This document shows, piece after piece, positions 1 to 6,695 of a stretch of DNA of 7,573 nt. The stretch is from Gammaproteobacteria bacterium. GTDB lineage: Bacteria > Pseudomonadota > Gammaproteobacteria > UBA6429 > Thiohalophilaceae. The stretch lies in NCBI GenBank assembly GCA_029882235.1, contig JAOULB010000094.1, positions 1 through 7,573 of the forward strand, read 5' to 3'. The translations under genes and the position numbers were made by a program. A model generated the notes under the pieces. It searched no databases. It saw only the letters and a list, made by a program, of their open reading frames with translations, and had not been told where the DNA came from. Every line of letters starts with the position of its first letter. Position 1 is the first letter of the stretch.

Positions 1-288
1 GCGGTTTACGATTGTTGTTGCTAATACCAGATCACGCAACTGGCGTGTGCCGAGTATGGTGATGGCCATGGAGATGGTATCTATCTTTGATGGGAAGCCA
101 TACAGCGGGCTGTTAACGACTTTCAGTAGGCGCAGGGTCAAAGCGGGATCTTCACCGATAAGATGGCCAATTTCGGCGGCGCTGCAGTTTGGGTCATCAA
201 CCATTTGATTGAGCTTGGTCACGATCCCGGGTAGTGAGATCATTTCGATGTGTTCATTGACTAGTTCGTGTGCTTTAAGCGTTGCCAT
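1..288 (-). CDS. HDOD-domain signalling protein (N-terminal part, runs off the left edge)
   Basis: The 96 visible codons read from an ATG at 286-288 leftward to the window edge without a stop. Residues 19-93 match the start of an HDOD domain: a leucine/proline entry (SLPGIV), a DDPNCSAAEIG segment, then the hallmark GEDPALTLRLLKVVNSPLYG and AITILGTRQLRDLVLA. HDOD domains are relatives of HD phosphohydrolases that usually lack the catalytic HD pair and act in signalling, often with other domains. Anything C-terminal to residue 96 is outside the window, so the full architecture is unknown. A good Shine-Dalgarno AAGGAG (plus-strand 300-305) lies 11 nt before the ATG and supports this start. The gene is divergent from the copper ATPase gene and shares a 265-bp gap with it. 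Recognition of the domain is firm; the specific role is not known. Confidence 0.85.
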   Translation of the reverse strand, partial: MATLKAHELVNEHIEMISLPGIVTKLNQMVDDPNCSAAEIGHLIGEDPALTLRLLKVVNSPLYGFPSKIDTISMAITILGTRQLRDLVLATTIVNR

Positions 289-416
289 TTGGGGCTTTTC
301 TCCTTAAAAATACCCTAATATTTTTGTTCTATATTTGATAGCAGGGGTCGTGCTTTGGTTTATTTTCTTAACAGCCGATCCAATATAATGTTATCGTCAT
401 TTCTGGCTTAAACATA

Positions 417-443
417 AATAGTGCGCCGGTTCGCATTATTTTT
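417..443 (+). terminator. Hairpin with U-tract in the divergent intergenic region (terminator- or attenuator-like)
   Basis: AATAGTGCG (417-425) pairs with CGCATTATT (432-440) with a single G-U pair and a 6-nt loop, CCGGTT. It is followed by T441-T443, giving TATTTTT on the plus strand. This is the shape of a weak intrinsic terminator for rightward transcription. No rightward gene ends here, so it could only act on a transcript starting just upstream, for example from the TATAAT at 384-389, or it could be a protein-binding inverted repeat. The structure is seen directly; the function is inference. Confidence 0.35.
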
Positions 444-444
444 A

Positions 445-462
445 GTGTGAAGAGCATCACAC
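445..462. promoter_or_regulatory. CRP-type binding site upstream of copA
   Basis: GTGTGA (445-450) and TCACAC (457-462) form a perfect inverted repeat around a 6-nt spacer. They contain the exact CRP core TGTGA-N6-TCACA and are flanked by the A/T-rich sequence typical of such sites. The centre is at 453.5, about 100 bp before the copA start. A TATAAA at 478-483 or CAAATA at 485-490 could be the -10 element. The site would then sit near -37 to -43, close to the class II activator position of -41.5. It could instead serve the divergent HDOD gene. The match is direct; regulation by a CRP-family protein is inference. Confidence 0.6.
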
Positions 463-485
463 TTTATTTAAAGAATTTATAAATC

Positions 486-506
486 AAATAGATAGAAGAT
501 CTATTT
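486..506. repeat. 8-bp inverted repeat in the copA leader, possible operator
   Basis: AAATAGAT (486-493) and ATCTATTT (499-506) are perfect inverted copies separated by AGAAG. The element lies just downstream of the possible -10 sequences, about where transcription of copA would start, which is a typical place for a repressor operator. It does not resemble the ACCTTCC-type CueR box. The arms are AT-rich, so a chance origin in this AT-rich gap is possible. Confidence 0.35.
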
Positions 507-553
507 TTGTAATCAAGCTGCCCGGAAACGGTATTAAAAACATACGAAAATAA

Positions 554-2776
554 ATGTTACATCGATTAACAATTAGCGGTATGAGTTGTGCGGGTTGTGT
601 CAGCTCGGTTGAGACAGCACTGCAGAATGTCGCGGGCGTGACTGAGGCGAGTGTGAACTTTGCCGAACATACGGCCCAGGTCACTGGCGATGTCGATGCT
701 CAGCAACTCATCGACGCGGTTAGCCAGGCAGGTTATAGCGCTGCTGAACTGACCGGTGAAGAAGATGCGTCAGACCGGGAAGCCATCGAACAGGCTTATT
801 ATAAAGCCTTACTCAAAAAAACAATGATAGCCGCTGTTGTTGGCGTACCCCTGTTTATTGGCGGAATGACGGGCTGGTTCCCAGGCCTGAATGAAGCATA
901 TGGACAAGGGGTCTGGCTGGCGGCATCGGTCGCCACTCTGCTGGTACTGGTTTTCTCTGGTGGGCATTTTTTTACTGGCGCATGGAAATCATTTCAGAAT
1001 CACACAGCCAATATGGATACGCTGATTGCCCTGGGTACGGGTACGGCCTGGCTATTTTCTACCATCATTACAATTGCACCATCACTTGTTCCTGAGTCAG
1101 CGCGGCATGTTTATTTTGAAGCGGCGGTGATTATTATTGCCCTGATTAATTTTGGCTCAGCCATGGAAATGCGCGCACGAGGCAAAACATCTGAGGCCAT
1201 CAAACGTCTGATTGGTTTACAACCGAAAACAGCACGAGTGATACGTGATGGTCAGGAGCTGGATATTCCAATTAGTGACGTGGGTCTGGATGAAACCATT
1301 CGCATGCGTCCCGGTGAGCGCGTTCCTGTCGATGGCGTCATTATCGATGGGCACTCTAATCTAGACGAGTCTATGTTAACGGGTGAGCCTGTCCCAGTGG
1401 CCAAAGCTGTCGGTGATGAAGTCGCGACTGGCACGATCAATACAACGGGCACGTTTCTGTTTCAATCAAAACGTATTGGTAAAGATACTGTGCTGGCGCA
1501 GATCATCGACATGGTGCGCACTGCACAATCGAGCAAACCTGCGATTAGCCGTATTGTTGATAAAGTGTCCTCTGTATTTGTGCCCGTGGTAATGATTATT
1601 GCGGTTATAACATTTTTACTCTGGTACAACTTTGGGCCAGAACCTAAAGTCAGTTTTACTTTATTGACCACCATGACGGTTTTGATTATTGCCTGCCCAT
1701 GTGCACTGGGATTAGCCACACCGATTTCAATTATGGTGGGTGTCGGCAAGGCGGCAGAATTTGGTGTGCTCATTCGCAATGGCGATGCCTTGCAACAGGC
1801 GGGGCGACTGACCACCATCGTGCTGGATAAAACGGGTACGATCACCCAGGGCAAACCGGCGGTAACTTCGATTGTTCCGGTCAATGGCATCAGTGAGAAG
1901 GATCTGCTGCTTTGTGCGGCTAGCCTTGAATCATCTTCGGAACATCCACTTGCTACAGCCATCGTACAGGCAGCTAAAGATAAAGGTTTACAATTATTGC
2001 CCGTGACGGAATTTGAATCGGTAACGGGTCATGGTGTTAAGGGAAATATTAATGGCAAGCCAATCTTACTCGGCAATGCACACATGTTAACGCGAGAAAG
2101 AATTGCTGTCGGCAGCCTGCAGGAAGAGGCATCAAGGTTGGCAGCAAAGGCGCAAACACCCATGTATATTGCGATTGCGAATGAGGTGCAGGGCATTATC
2201 GCGGTTGCCGATCCAATTAAGGAAGACTCCAAACCGGCCATACAACGATTACATCGTCTGGGATTAAAAGTTGTGATGTTAACCGGGGATAATATCGCCA
2301 CTGCAAATGCCGTTGCTCAGCAGGTCGGTGTTGATGAAGTGATGGCCGAAGTCCTGCCGCAGGATAAAGATGAGAAAGTAGCCAGCCTGCAATTAAACAA
2401 TGAGATTGTAGCCATGGTGGGGGACGGTATAAATGATGCGCCGGCCCTGGCGAGAGCTGATGTCGGTTTTGCTATTGGTAGCGGCACGGATGTTGCGATT
2501 GAGAGTGCCGATGTCACCTTGATGCATGGCTCATTGCATGGCGTTGCCGATGCCATCGCCATCTCTCGTGCGACAGTGCGTAATATTAAACAAAACCTGT
2601 TTGGTGCCTTTATTTATAACACCCTCGGTATTCCTGTTGCTGCAGGCGTGTTATATCCCTTCATTGGTGTATTACTCAACCCTATGATTGCCGGTGCGGC
2701 GATGGCGATGTCTTCTGTCACGGTTGTCAGTAATGCAAATCGTTTACGCCTGTTTAAGTCGGGTAGATCATCATGA
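554..2776 (+). CDS. copA: Cu(I)-exporting P1B-type ATPase (CopA family)
   Basis: This inner-membrane pump would use ATP to export Cu(I) from the cytoplasm. The 740 residues hold one N-terminal HMA metal-binding domain (about 2-66; GMSCAGC with Cys12 and Cys15), two extra P1B helices, and a GG kink at 136-137. The actuator TGEP is at 276-279, the membrane CPC at 381-383, and the phosphorylation motif DKTGT at 425-429. SEHPLA (462-467), TGDN (577-580) and GDGINDAP (623-630) follow. Tyr688-Asn689 and Met717/Ser721 in the last helices, with CPC, form the Cu(I) site of this subfamily, so Cu(I) is preferred over zinc or cadmium. One HMA instead of E. coli CopA's two is common at this length. The ATG at 554 leaves the usual short lead before GMSCAGC, although no good Shine-Dalgarno is visible. 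The stop overlaps the next start. A CcoI/FixI-like role in oxidase assembly cannot be excluded. Confidence 0.95.
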   Translation: MLHRLTISGMSCAGCVSSVETALQNVAGVTEASVNFAEHTAQVTGDVDAQQLIDAVSQAGYSAAELTGEEDASDREAIEQAYYKALLKKTMIAAVVGVPLFIGGMTGWFPGLNEAYGQGVWLAASVATLLVLVFSGGHFFTGAWKSFQNHTANMDTLIALGTGTAWLFSTIITIAPSLVPESARHVYFEAAVIIIALINFGSAMEMRARGKTSEAIKRLIGLQPKTARVIRDGQELDIPISDVGLDETIRMRPGERVPVDGVIIDGHSNLDESMLTGEPVPVAKAVGDEVATGTINTTGTFLFQSKRIGKDTVLAQIIDMVRTAQSSKPAISRIVDKVSSVFVPVVMIIAVITFLLWYNFGPEPKVSFTLLTTMTVLIIACPCALGLATPISIMVGVGKAAEFGVLIRNGDALQQAGRLTTIVLDKTGTITQGKPAVTSIVPVNGISEKDLLLCAASLESSSEHPLATAIVQAAKDKGLQLLPVTEFESVTGHGVKGNINGKPILLGNAHMLTRERIAVGSLQEEASRLAAKAQTPMYIAIANEVQGIIAVADPIKEDSKPAIQRLHRLGLKVVMLTGDNIATANAVAQQVGVDEVMAEVLPQDKDEKVASLQLNNEIVAMVGDGINDAPALARADVGFAIGSGTDVAIESADVTLMHGSLHGVADAIAISRATVRNIKQNLFGAFIYNTLGIPVAAGVLYPFIGVLLNPMIAGAAMAMSSVTVVSNANRLRLFKSGRSS

Positions 2777-3135
2777 TCGATATACTTGTTAACTCCCTGG
2801 GTGTAGTGCTGATTGTATTAATCATTTACTGGTTCTGGATCGCCAAACCGAGAACACAAAAGACCAGTAGTGATGTGATCGATATCATTGTCGATCATGG
2901 TGTCTATGAACCTGCACGTATAGAAGTTGAGGCCGGCAAGACACTGACGCTGCGATTTCAACGTAAAGACCCAAGTCCCTGCGCAGAGAAAGTTGTATTT
3001 AGTGATTTTGATTTAAGTGTTGATCTGGCCGTCAATAAACCAACCGATGTAAAACTTACGCCTGACAATGTCGGTGAATATCCATTTACCTGCCAAATGC
3101 AAATGTATCGGGGCGTTCTGGTTGTAAAACAATAA
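2773..3135 (+). CDS. Membrane-anchored cupredoxin-like protein, translationally coupled to copA
   Basis: The 120-residue protein has an uncleaved N-terminal membrane helix (about 5-24), a short basic linker, and a small beta-rich domain (about 35-118) of the Cupredoxin_1 (plastocyanin-like) type. Family signatures are visible: YEPARIEVEAGKTLTLRFQR, DPSPCAEKVVF, and GEYPFTCQMQMYRGVLVV at the end. Candidate copper ligands are Cys70, Cys107, Met109 and Met111. The usual glycine after the second Cys (CGM) is Gln108 here. The domain is expected to face the periplasm and may accept or hold copper exported by the ATPase; that role is inferred from context. Its ATG overlaps the copA stop in an ATGA arrangement, implying one transcript and coupled translation. 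Confidence 0.85.
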   Translation: MIDILVNSLGVVLIVLIIYWFWIAKPRTQKTSSDVIDIIVDHGVYEPARIEVEAGKTLTLRFQRKDPSPCAEKVVFSDFDLSVDLAVNKPTDVKLTPDNVGEYPFTCQMQMYRGVLVVKQ

Positions 3136-3168
3136 TTGTCTGACTCTATTTTTATCTGAGGTAATTGT

Positions 3169-3972
3169 ATGTCCGTGTGGGGAAAACTTCTTGGCGCAGG
3201 GTTTGGTTATATGTTGGGCGGGCCAATAGGTGCAATTCTGGGTGCGTTTTTTGGTCATCAGTTCGACAAAGGTCTGTCCCATACCGTCTTCCAGTCCAGC
3301 GCTGATATTGAGCGCATACAGGCAAGTTTCTTCACCACCTTGTTTTCAGTTATGGGGCATCTGGCCAAGGCAGATGGTCGCGTCAGTGAAACAGAAATTG
3401 CTATGGCGCGAAGTGTCATGCAGCAAATGTCGCTCGATGAAGAACAAAAGCGAATCGCGATTGATCTATTTAATAAAGGTAAACAGGCTGACTTCCCGCT
3501 TGATCGTGCCGTGCAACAGTTCCGCCGCGAATGCCATGGCCAACGTAACCTGATCCAGATGTTTATGGAAGTACTCCTGCATGCCGCCTATGCGGATGGT
3601 GTCATCAAGCCTCAGGAAGAAAAGTTATTAAAGCATATTGCTCACATGCTTCGGATCTCACCCGCACAACTGGCAAGGCTGGAAGCGATGGTACAGGCAC
3701 AACAATCATTTCATCAGGGTAGTGGTGGACATCGACATACTGCTAAACCGAACAAGAATTTACTGAATGAGGCCTATATTGTGCTTGGTGTGACAAAGTC
3801 GGCAAGCGATGCAGAAATCAAAAAGGCCTATCGACGGCAGATGAATCAGCATCACCCGGATAAACTGGTTGCGCGCGGTATGCCGGAAGAGATGATTAAA
3901 ATGGCCACAGAGAAGACTCAGGAAATAAAAGCGGCCTATGACACAATTCAGAAGGCACGTCAGAATAAATAA
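3169..3972 (+). CDS. djlA: Co-chaperone DjlA (membrane-anchored DnaJ-like protein)
   Basis: DjlA is a type III J-protein of the inner membrane that stimulates the ATPase of DnaK through its cytoplasmic J domain. The 267 residues are close to the 271 of the E. coli protein. Residues 5-30 form a glycine-rich helix with GxxxG-like spacing, as in the DjlA dimerising membrane segment. Residues 50-172 are a TerB-like helical domain with two repeats marked by KADGRVS (67-73) and YADGVIK (141-147). A Gly/His linker (about 182-195) leads to the C-terminal J domain (about 200-265) with the catalytic HPD motif at 229-231 and the conserved HHPDKLVARGMPEEM. The Shine-Dalgarno TGAGGTAA (3157-3164) fixes the start. 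The gene follows the cupredoxin gene by 33 bp on the same strand and may be cotranscribed with copA. Its position next to copper genes is unusual. Confidence 0.93.
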   Translation: MSVWGKLLGAGFGYMLGGPIGAILGAFFGHQFDKGLSHTVFQSSADIERIQASFFTTLFSVMGHLAKADGRVSETEIAMARSVMQQMSLDEEQKRIAIDLFNKGKQADFPLDRAVQQFRRECHGQRNLIQMFMEVLLHAAYADGVIKPQEEKLLKHIAHMLRISPAQLARLEAMVQAQQSFHQGSGGHRHTAKPNKNLLNEAYIVLGVTKSASDAEIKKAYRRQMNQHHPDKLVARGMPEEMIKMATEKTQEIKAAYDTIQKARQNK

Positions 3973-3975
3973 ATG

Positions 3976-4004
3976 CTATCTTCTCGATAGTTTATTGCTA
4001 TATT
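3976..4004 (+). promoter_or_regulatory. Small hairpin and possible -10 element between djlA and the cyclase gene
   Basis: CTATC (3976-3980) and GATAG (3986-3990) form a 5-bp stem with loop TTCTC, followed by TTTATT. The stem is too weak to be a convincing terminator. TATATT (3999-4004) resembles a -10 box that would start transcription near 4011, but there is no clear -35 partner. If this promoter is real, it favours the later start codon of the cyclase gene at 4053. Confidence 0.22.
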
Positions 4005-4052
4005 TAAATTAAGATGTTTGGAGCTGTATTCATTGGTGTGTGTGGACGTCCC

Positions 4053-5357
4053 ATGGATTTATCCCTTTTTCAACGTTTAACCGCTTCTGAGCTGGATCAA
4101 TATATTAGTGAGATTGATCTGGCGATGGAGTATCACAATCGCTGGCTGGCTGCGGTGAACCGCGCTATGGTCTGCCGCGATGCTTCCGACCTTAAACATT
4201 TCTCTCAGGATTTAGTCCATCAATGCTATTTCGGCCGTTGGTATGACGGTGTGGAACAGGAAGATATTCTACGAGAACCAGTGTTTAAAAAGATCGGCAC
4301 CACACACGCAGAAATGCATACCCAGGTTCGTGTACTGATTGATAAATTATTGCAGGATAAAAATTTATCGACGGCGGATTATGACGGCCTAATTAGAATT
4401 AGCAGCGAGTTTCGTAAACTCGTTGGTGAATTAAAAGGCACTATTAAACATGATCTACGTTTGATTGCGACCCTGATGGGTAAGGTGTTTGAAAATGCCA
4501 GCGAAGGCGTCATTATTACCGATGTTGAAGGTTCAATCCTGAATGTCAACACCGCCTTTTGTCAGGTAACGGGTTATAGCAGAGAAGAAGTATTAGGCAA
4601 AAACCCTCGACTGTTACACTCGGGCAAGCAGGATAGCCTGTTTTACCGAAAGTTATGGGATGAACTAACGGAACATAAACGCTGGGAAGGAGAGATCTGG
4701 AACAAGCGTAAAAACGGTGAGATATATCCTGAATGGCTAATGATTACGGCTGTGCTGGATGAAACCGGTGAAACTAGCCACTATATTGCCATTTTCTCTG
4801 ATGTTAGTTCACAAAAGGAAAGTGAAGAACGCCTGTTCTATCTGGCCCATTACGATAACCTCAGCAAATTACCTAACCGCTTAGCTTTTCACGATCGACT
4901 TAAGCTTGCCATCTCACAGGCGAAACGAAACCAGGAACTGGTTGCCGTGATGTTTCTGGATCTGGATGGGTTTAAGAAAGTAAACGATAGCATGGGCCAT
5001 AATGCCGGTGATGAAGTGATTCGTGAAGTAGCGATTCGTCTTGGTAAAGTAATGCGTGAGACCGACACGATATCACGCTTTGGCGGTGATGAATTTACCA
5101 TTCTCTTGCCCGAAGCAGATAGTGAAGAAGGCGTTGAGATCGCGGCTCAGAAAATTATTGATGCCATATCTGAACCCATTAAGATTGGCGATGCGCTTAC
5201 CAATGTTACTACCAGTATAGGGATTAGCCTGTTTCCCCATCATGGTGATGATGGTGATGCACTAATTAAGCTTGCTGATATGGCCATGTATGAGGCAAAG
5301 GATCAGGGTAAGAACCGCTTCCTGTTTTATAAGGCCGATCAACCTGCTGCCATATAA
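4053..5357 (+). CDS. Diguanylate cyclase with CZB (zinc-binding), PAS and GGDEF domains
   Basis: It is expected to make c-di-GMP from two GTP in the cytoplasm. Numbering from the ATG at 4053 (434 residues), the N-terminal CZB domain has His28, Cys58 in CYFGRW, His85 and His89. These spacings (30, 27, 4) equal those of the Zn ligands of E. coli DgcZ. A PAS domain follows (about 144-257), then GGDEF (about 265-430). Asp303, Asn311, Asp320, Asp346 and Glu347 fit the metal and guanine-binding positions of active cyclases. GGDEF is at 344-348 and the inhibitory RxxD site (RETD) at 335-338, so it should be active and product-inhibited. There is no EAL domain, signal peptide or membrane helix. An in-frame ATG at 4014 would add 13 hydrophobic residues. 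I prefer 4053 because GGA lies 6 nt upstream and the CZB lead is more natural. The end overlaps the convergent gene by 19 bp. Confidence 0.9.
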   Translation: MDLSLFQRLTASELDQYISEIDLAMEYHNRWLAAVNRAMVCRDASDLKHFSQDLVHQCYFGRWYDGVEQEDILREPVFKKIGTTHAEMHTQVRVLIDKLLQDKNLSTADYDGLIRISSEFRKLVGELKGTIKHDLRLIATLMGKVFENASEGVIITDVEGSILNVNTAFCQVTGYSREEVLGKNPRLLHSGKQDSLFYRKLWDELTEHKRWEGEIWNKRKNGEIYPEWLMITAVLDETGETSHYIAIFSDVSSQKESEERLFYLAHYDNLSKLPNRLAFHDRLKLAISQAKRNQELVAVMFLDLDGFKKVNDSMGHNAGDEVIREVAIRLGKVMRETDTISRFGGDEFTILLPEADSEEGVEIAAQKIIDAISEPIKIGDALTNVTTSIGISLFPHHGDDGDALIKLADMAMYEAKDQGKNRFLFYKADQPAAI

Positions 5358-5803
5358 CGTCCACCACTGGCGACTAGCACAACAACAATTCCCAAGCTTA
5401 AGTTAATCGCGATCAGGATTCTGATCTGAGCCAGTTTGCCCGCAGCTACAGGCCAGTTTTGATCGGCAACCGCCTGTTTCAATCTGCGATAGGGTGCAAA
5501 AAAGACATGCAAATAAATCAGAATCATTAAAGTCCCAAGGCCATTCATGATTGTGACATAAAGTGGACTGTTACTGACTCCACCATAGAGATTAAAGATC
5601 ATCCAGTAACCGGTCAGTGGTAACAGAATGACGCTGATCCAGACATAGGGAAAAAATTTTCCAAACACATGCACCCACAGGGGCAGTCGCTGGGGTGGAT
5701 CAAGTAAAGAGCCGGCAACGGGCCGCAAACTGGTATAGGCAAAAAACATTCCGCCAACCCAGATGGTTGCGGCAAGCATATGTAAGGCAATTGCAAGTGA
5801 CAT
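5339..5803 (-). CDS. CopD-like four-helix inner-membrane protein
   Basis: The 154-residue protein is almost entirely hydrophobic, with four likely membrane helices (about 5-25, 51-72, 84-105 and 127-148). The first helix carries the pattern HMLAATIWVGGMFF, with His8 and Trp15-Val-Gly-Gly, typical of the CopD family. His45 and His99 are other possible metal or heme ligands. CopD proteins are linked to copper uptake or resistance. The related HemJ proteins (protoporphyrinogen oxidase) share the small helical layout, but their typical motifs are not seen here. The start has a fair Shine-Dalgarno, AGGAT (plus-strand 5813-5817), 9 nt upstream. It lies 23 bp downstream of the hydrolase gene on the same strand, so the two probably form an operon. 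The last 19 bp overlap the cyclase gene in opposite orientation. Substrate and role are unproven. Confidence 0.8.
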   Translation of the reverse strand: MSLAIALHMLAATIWVGGMFFAYTSLRPVAGSLLDPPQRLPLWVHVFGKFFPYVWISVILLPLTGYWMIFNLYGGVSNSPLYVTIMNGLGTLMILIYLHVFFAPYRRLKQAVADQNWPVAAGKLAQIRILIAINLSLGIVVVLVASGGRYMAAG

Positions 5804-5826
5804 TAATAATTTATCCTGTTTAAGAG

Positions 5827-6657
5827 TTATTTTTTAATTTCCATTCCCGCAGCATGATTAGCCAACCACCCACGTACACGTTTGATCAGTATCTCATCCA
5901 TATTGTTAAAGAAATGATCCGCACCATCAACTTTTAGTTGTGTATATTGCTTGTTTCCAGCTTTGTTCGCAGCAGTGCGTCGGGCCTTTATAGTTTTGAT
6001 TACAGCTGGCAGATCACGACTGCCATACATGTCCAGGACAGGCAGTTTAACCTTACGTAAGGTTAAGGACGTATCCATTTTTTTCATCTGCTCGCGTTGC
6101 TTCTTATCTTTAATAGTGTCATCGGGTTTGAGTACACTCATGCCGATAGCAACATAGGCTCTGACAGAAGGGTCTGGTTTGCTTGCCAGATAATAAGATG
6201 CCATGGCGGCCCCCATGCTGTGGGCAATGATGACAATGTTCTCCACCCCCATTTTTTTATAGTAGTCCACGCCAGCCTGAATTCGCGGAATGACGTCATC
6301 AAATAGCGGGGCGTAATCTGGGTATTTTTTTTCATTGGCCAGAATGGGTAACTGGAGCGATAAGGTTGACCAGCCATGTTCAGGTAAGGCTGCACGTAGT
6401 GGGTTAATCACCTCTGGCCAGGCAGGATGAGCGCCAATACCGTGCAGGACGATTGCACCACCAACCGCCTTTTCAGTGTTGTGTTCTGCGAATATTCCGA
6501 GAAATTCAGTTTTCCCTGCCTTTAACGTGACCTCTTCACCGACAATCAATGCATCGACTATTTGTGCTCTCCAGCGTTTTTCTTTGGCGAGGTCAGAGGC
6601 CTGGCTTAGTGGTGTAACAATTAAGCAACTGATTATCAATAAAGTACGCAGGGTCAT
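5827..6657 (-). CDS. Exported alpha/beta hydrolase, DUF3530-type
   Basis: The 276-residue protein begins with a signal peptide (hydrophobic 5-17, likely cleavage after SQA at 18-20), so it is probably periplasmic. The mature part has an alpha/beta-hydrolase core: GGAIVLHGIGAHPAWPEVI and LRAALPEHGWSTLSLQLP near the oxyanion region, typical of the DUF3530 family. The nucleophile elbow AHSMGA (Ser147) follows, then an acid candidate Asp215 in YGSRD and His248 in GADHFF, completing a plausible Ser-Asp-His triad. The substrate is unknown; an esterase or peptidase-like activity is possible. The start is well supported by GGAGG (plus-strand 6665-6669) 7 nt upstream. It is the first gene of a likely two-gene operon with the CopD-like protein. 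A perfect 20-bp palindrome lies in codons for residues 198-204. Confidence 0.85.
   Translation of the reverse strand: MTLRTLLIISCLIVTPLSQASDLAKEKRWRAQIVDALIVGEEVTLKAGKTEFLGIFAEHNTEKAVGGAIVLHGIGAHPAWPEVINPLRAALPEHGWSTLSLQLPILANEKKYPDYAPLFDDVIPRIQAGVDYYKKMGVENIVIIAHSMGAAMASYYLASKPDPSVRAYVAIGMSVLKPDDTIKDKKQREQMKKMDTSLTLRKVKLPVLDMYGSRDLPAVIKTIKARRTAANKAGNKQYTQLKVDGADHFFNNMDEILIKRVRGWLANHAAGMEIKK
6047..6066. repeat. Perfect 20-bp palindrome inside the hydrolase gene
   Basis: The half-site TTAACCTTAC (6047-6056) is followed at once by its exact reverse complement GTAAGGTTAA (6057-6066), with no spacer. The next flanking bases (T6046, G6067) do not pair. It encodes part of SLTLRKVKLPV on the minus strand. 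A perfect palindrome of this length is expected less than once in a hundred windows of this size under equal base use. No function can be read from it; a DNA-binding protein site is one possibility. Confidence 0.75.
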
Positions 6658-6695
6658 GACAAAGCCTCCAGTTTATAAGGTATTGAATGACATAT

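Noticed and set aside
384..389. TATAAT as the main copA promoter
   Set aside because: There is no good -35 at 16-18 bp, it lies about 165 bp upstream of copA, and a terminator-like hairpin follows it.
484..684. A 66-codon minus-strand open frame overlapping the copA start
   Set aside because: It is antisense to the HMA domain and covers the copA leader elements. It has no recognisable domain.
1462..1962. A 166-codon open frame on the minus strand inside copA
   Set aside because: It lies antisense to the most conserved part of the ATPase (CPC and DKTGT region). Its translation shows no recognisable domain, and its Ser/Thr/Ala-rich composition is typical of a shadow frame.
4014..4052. Earlier ATG of the cyclase gene at 4014
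   Set aside because: No Shine-Dalgarno precedes it, it lies only about 3 nt after the start predicted from TATATT, and it adds an odd hydrophobic stretch before the CZB domain. It cannot be fully excluded.
5220..5275. GGTGATGATGGTGATG repeat near the end of the cyclase gene
   Set aside because: It is a short codon-level repeat encoding HHGDDGDA in a normally variable loop of the GGDEF domain, with no sign of a functional repeat array.
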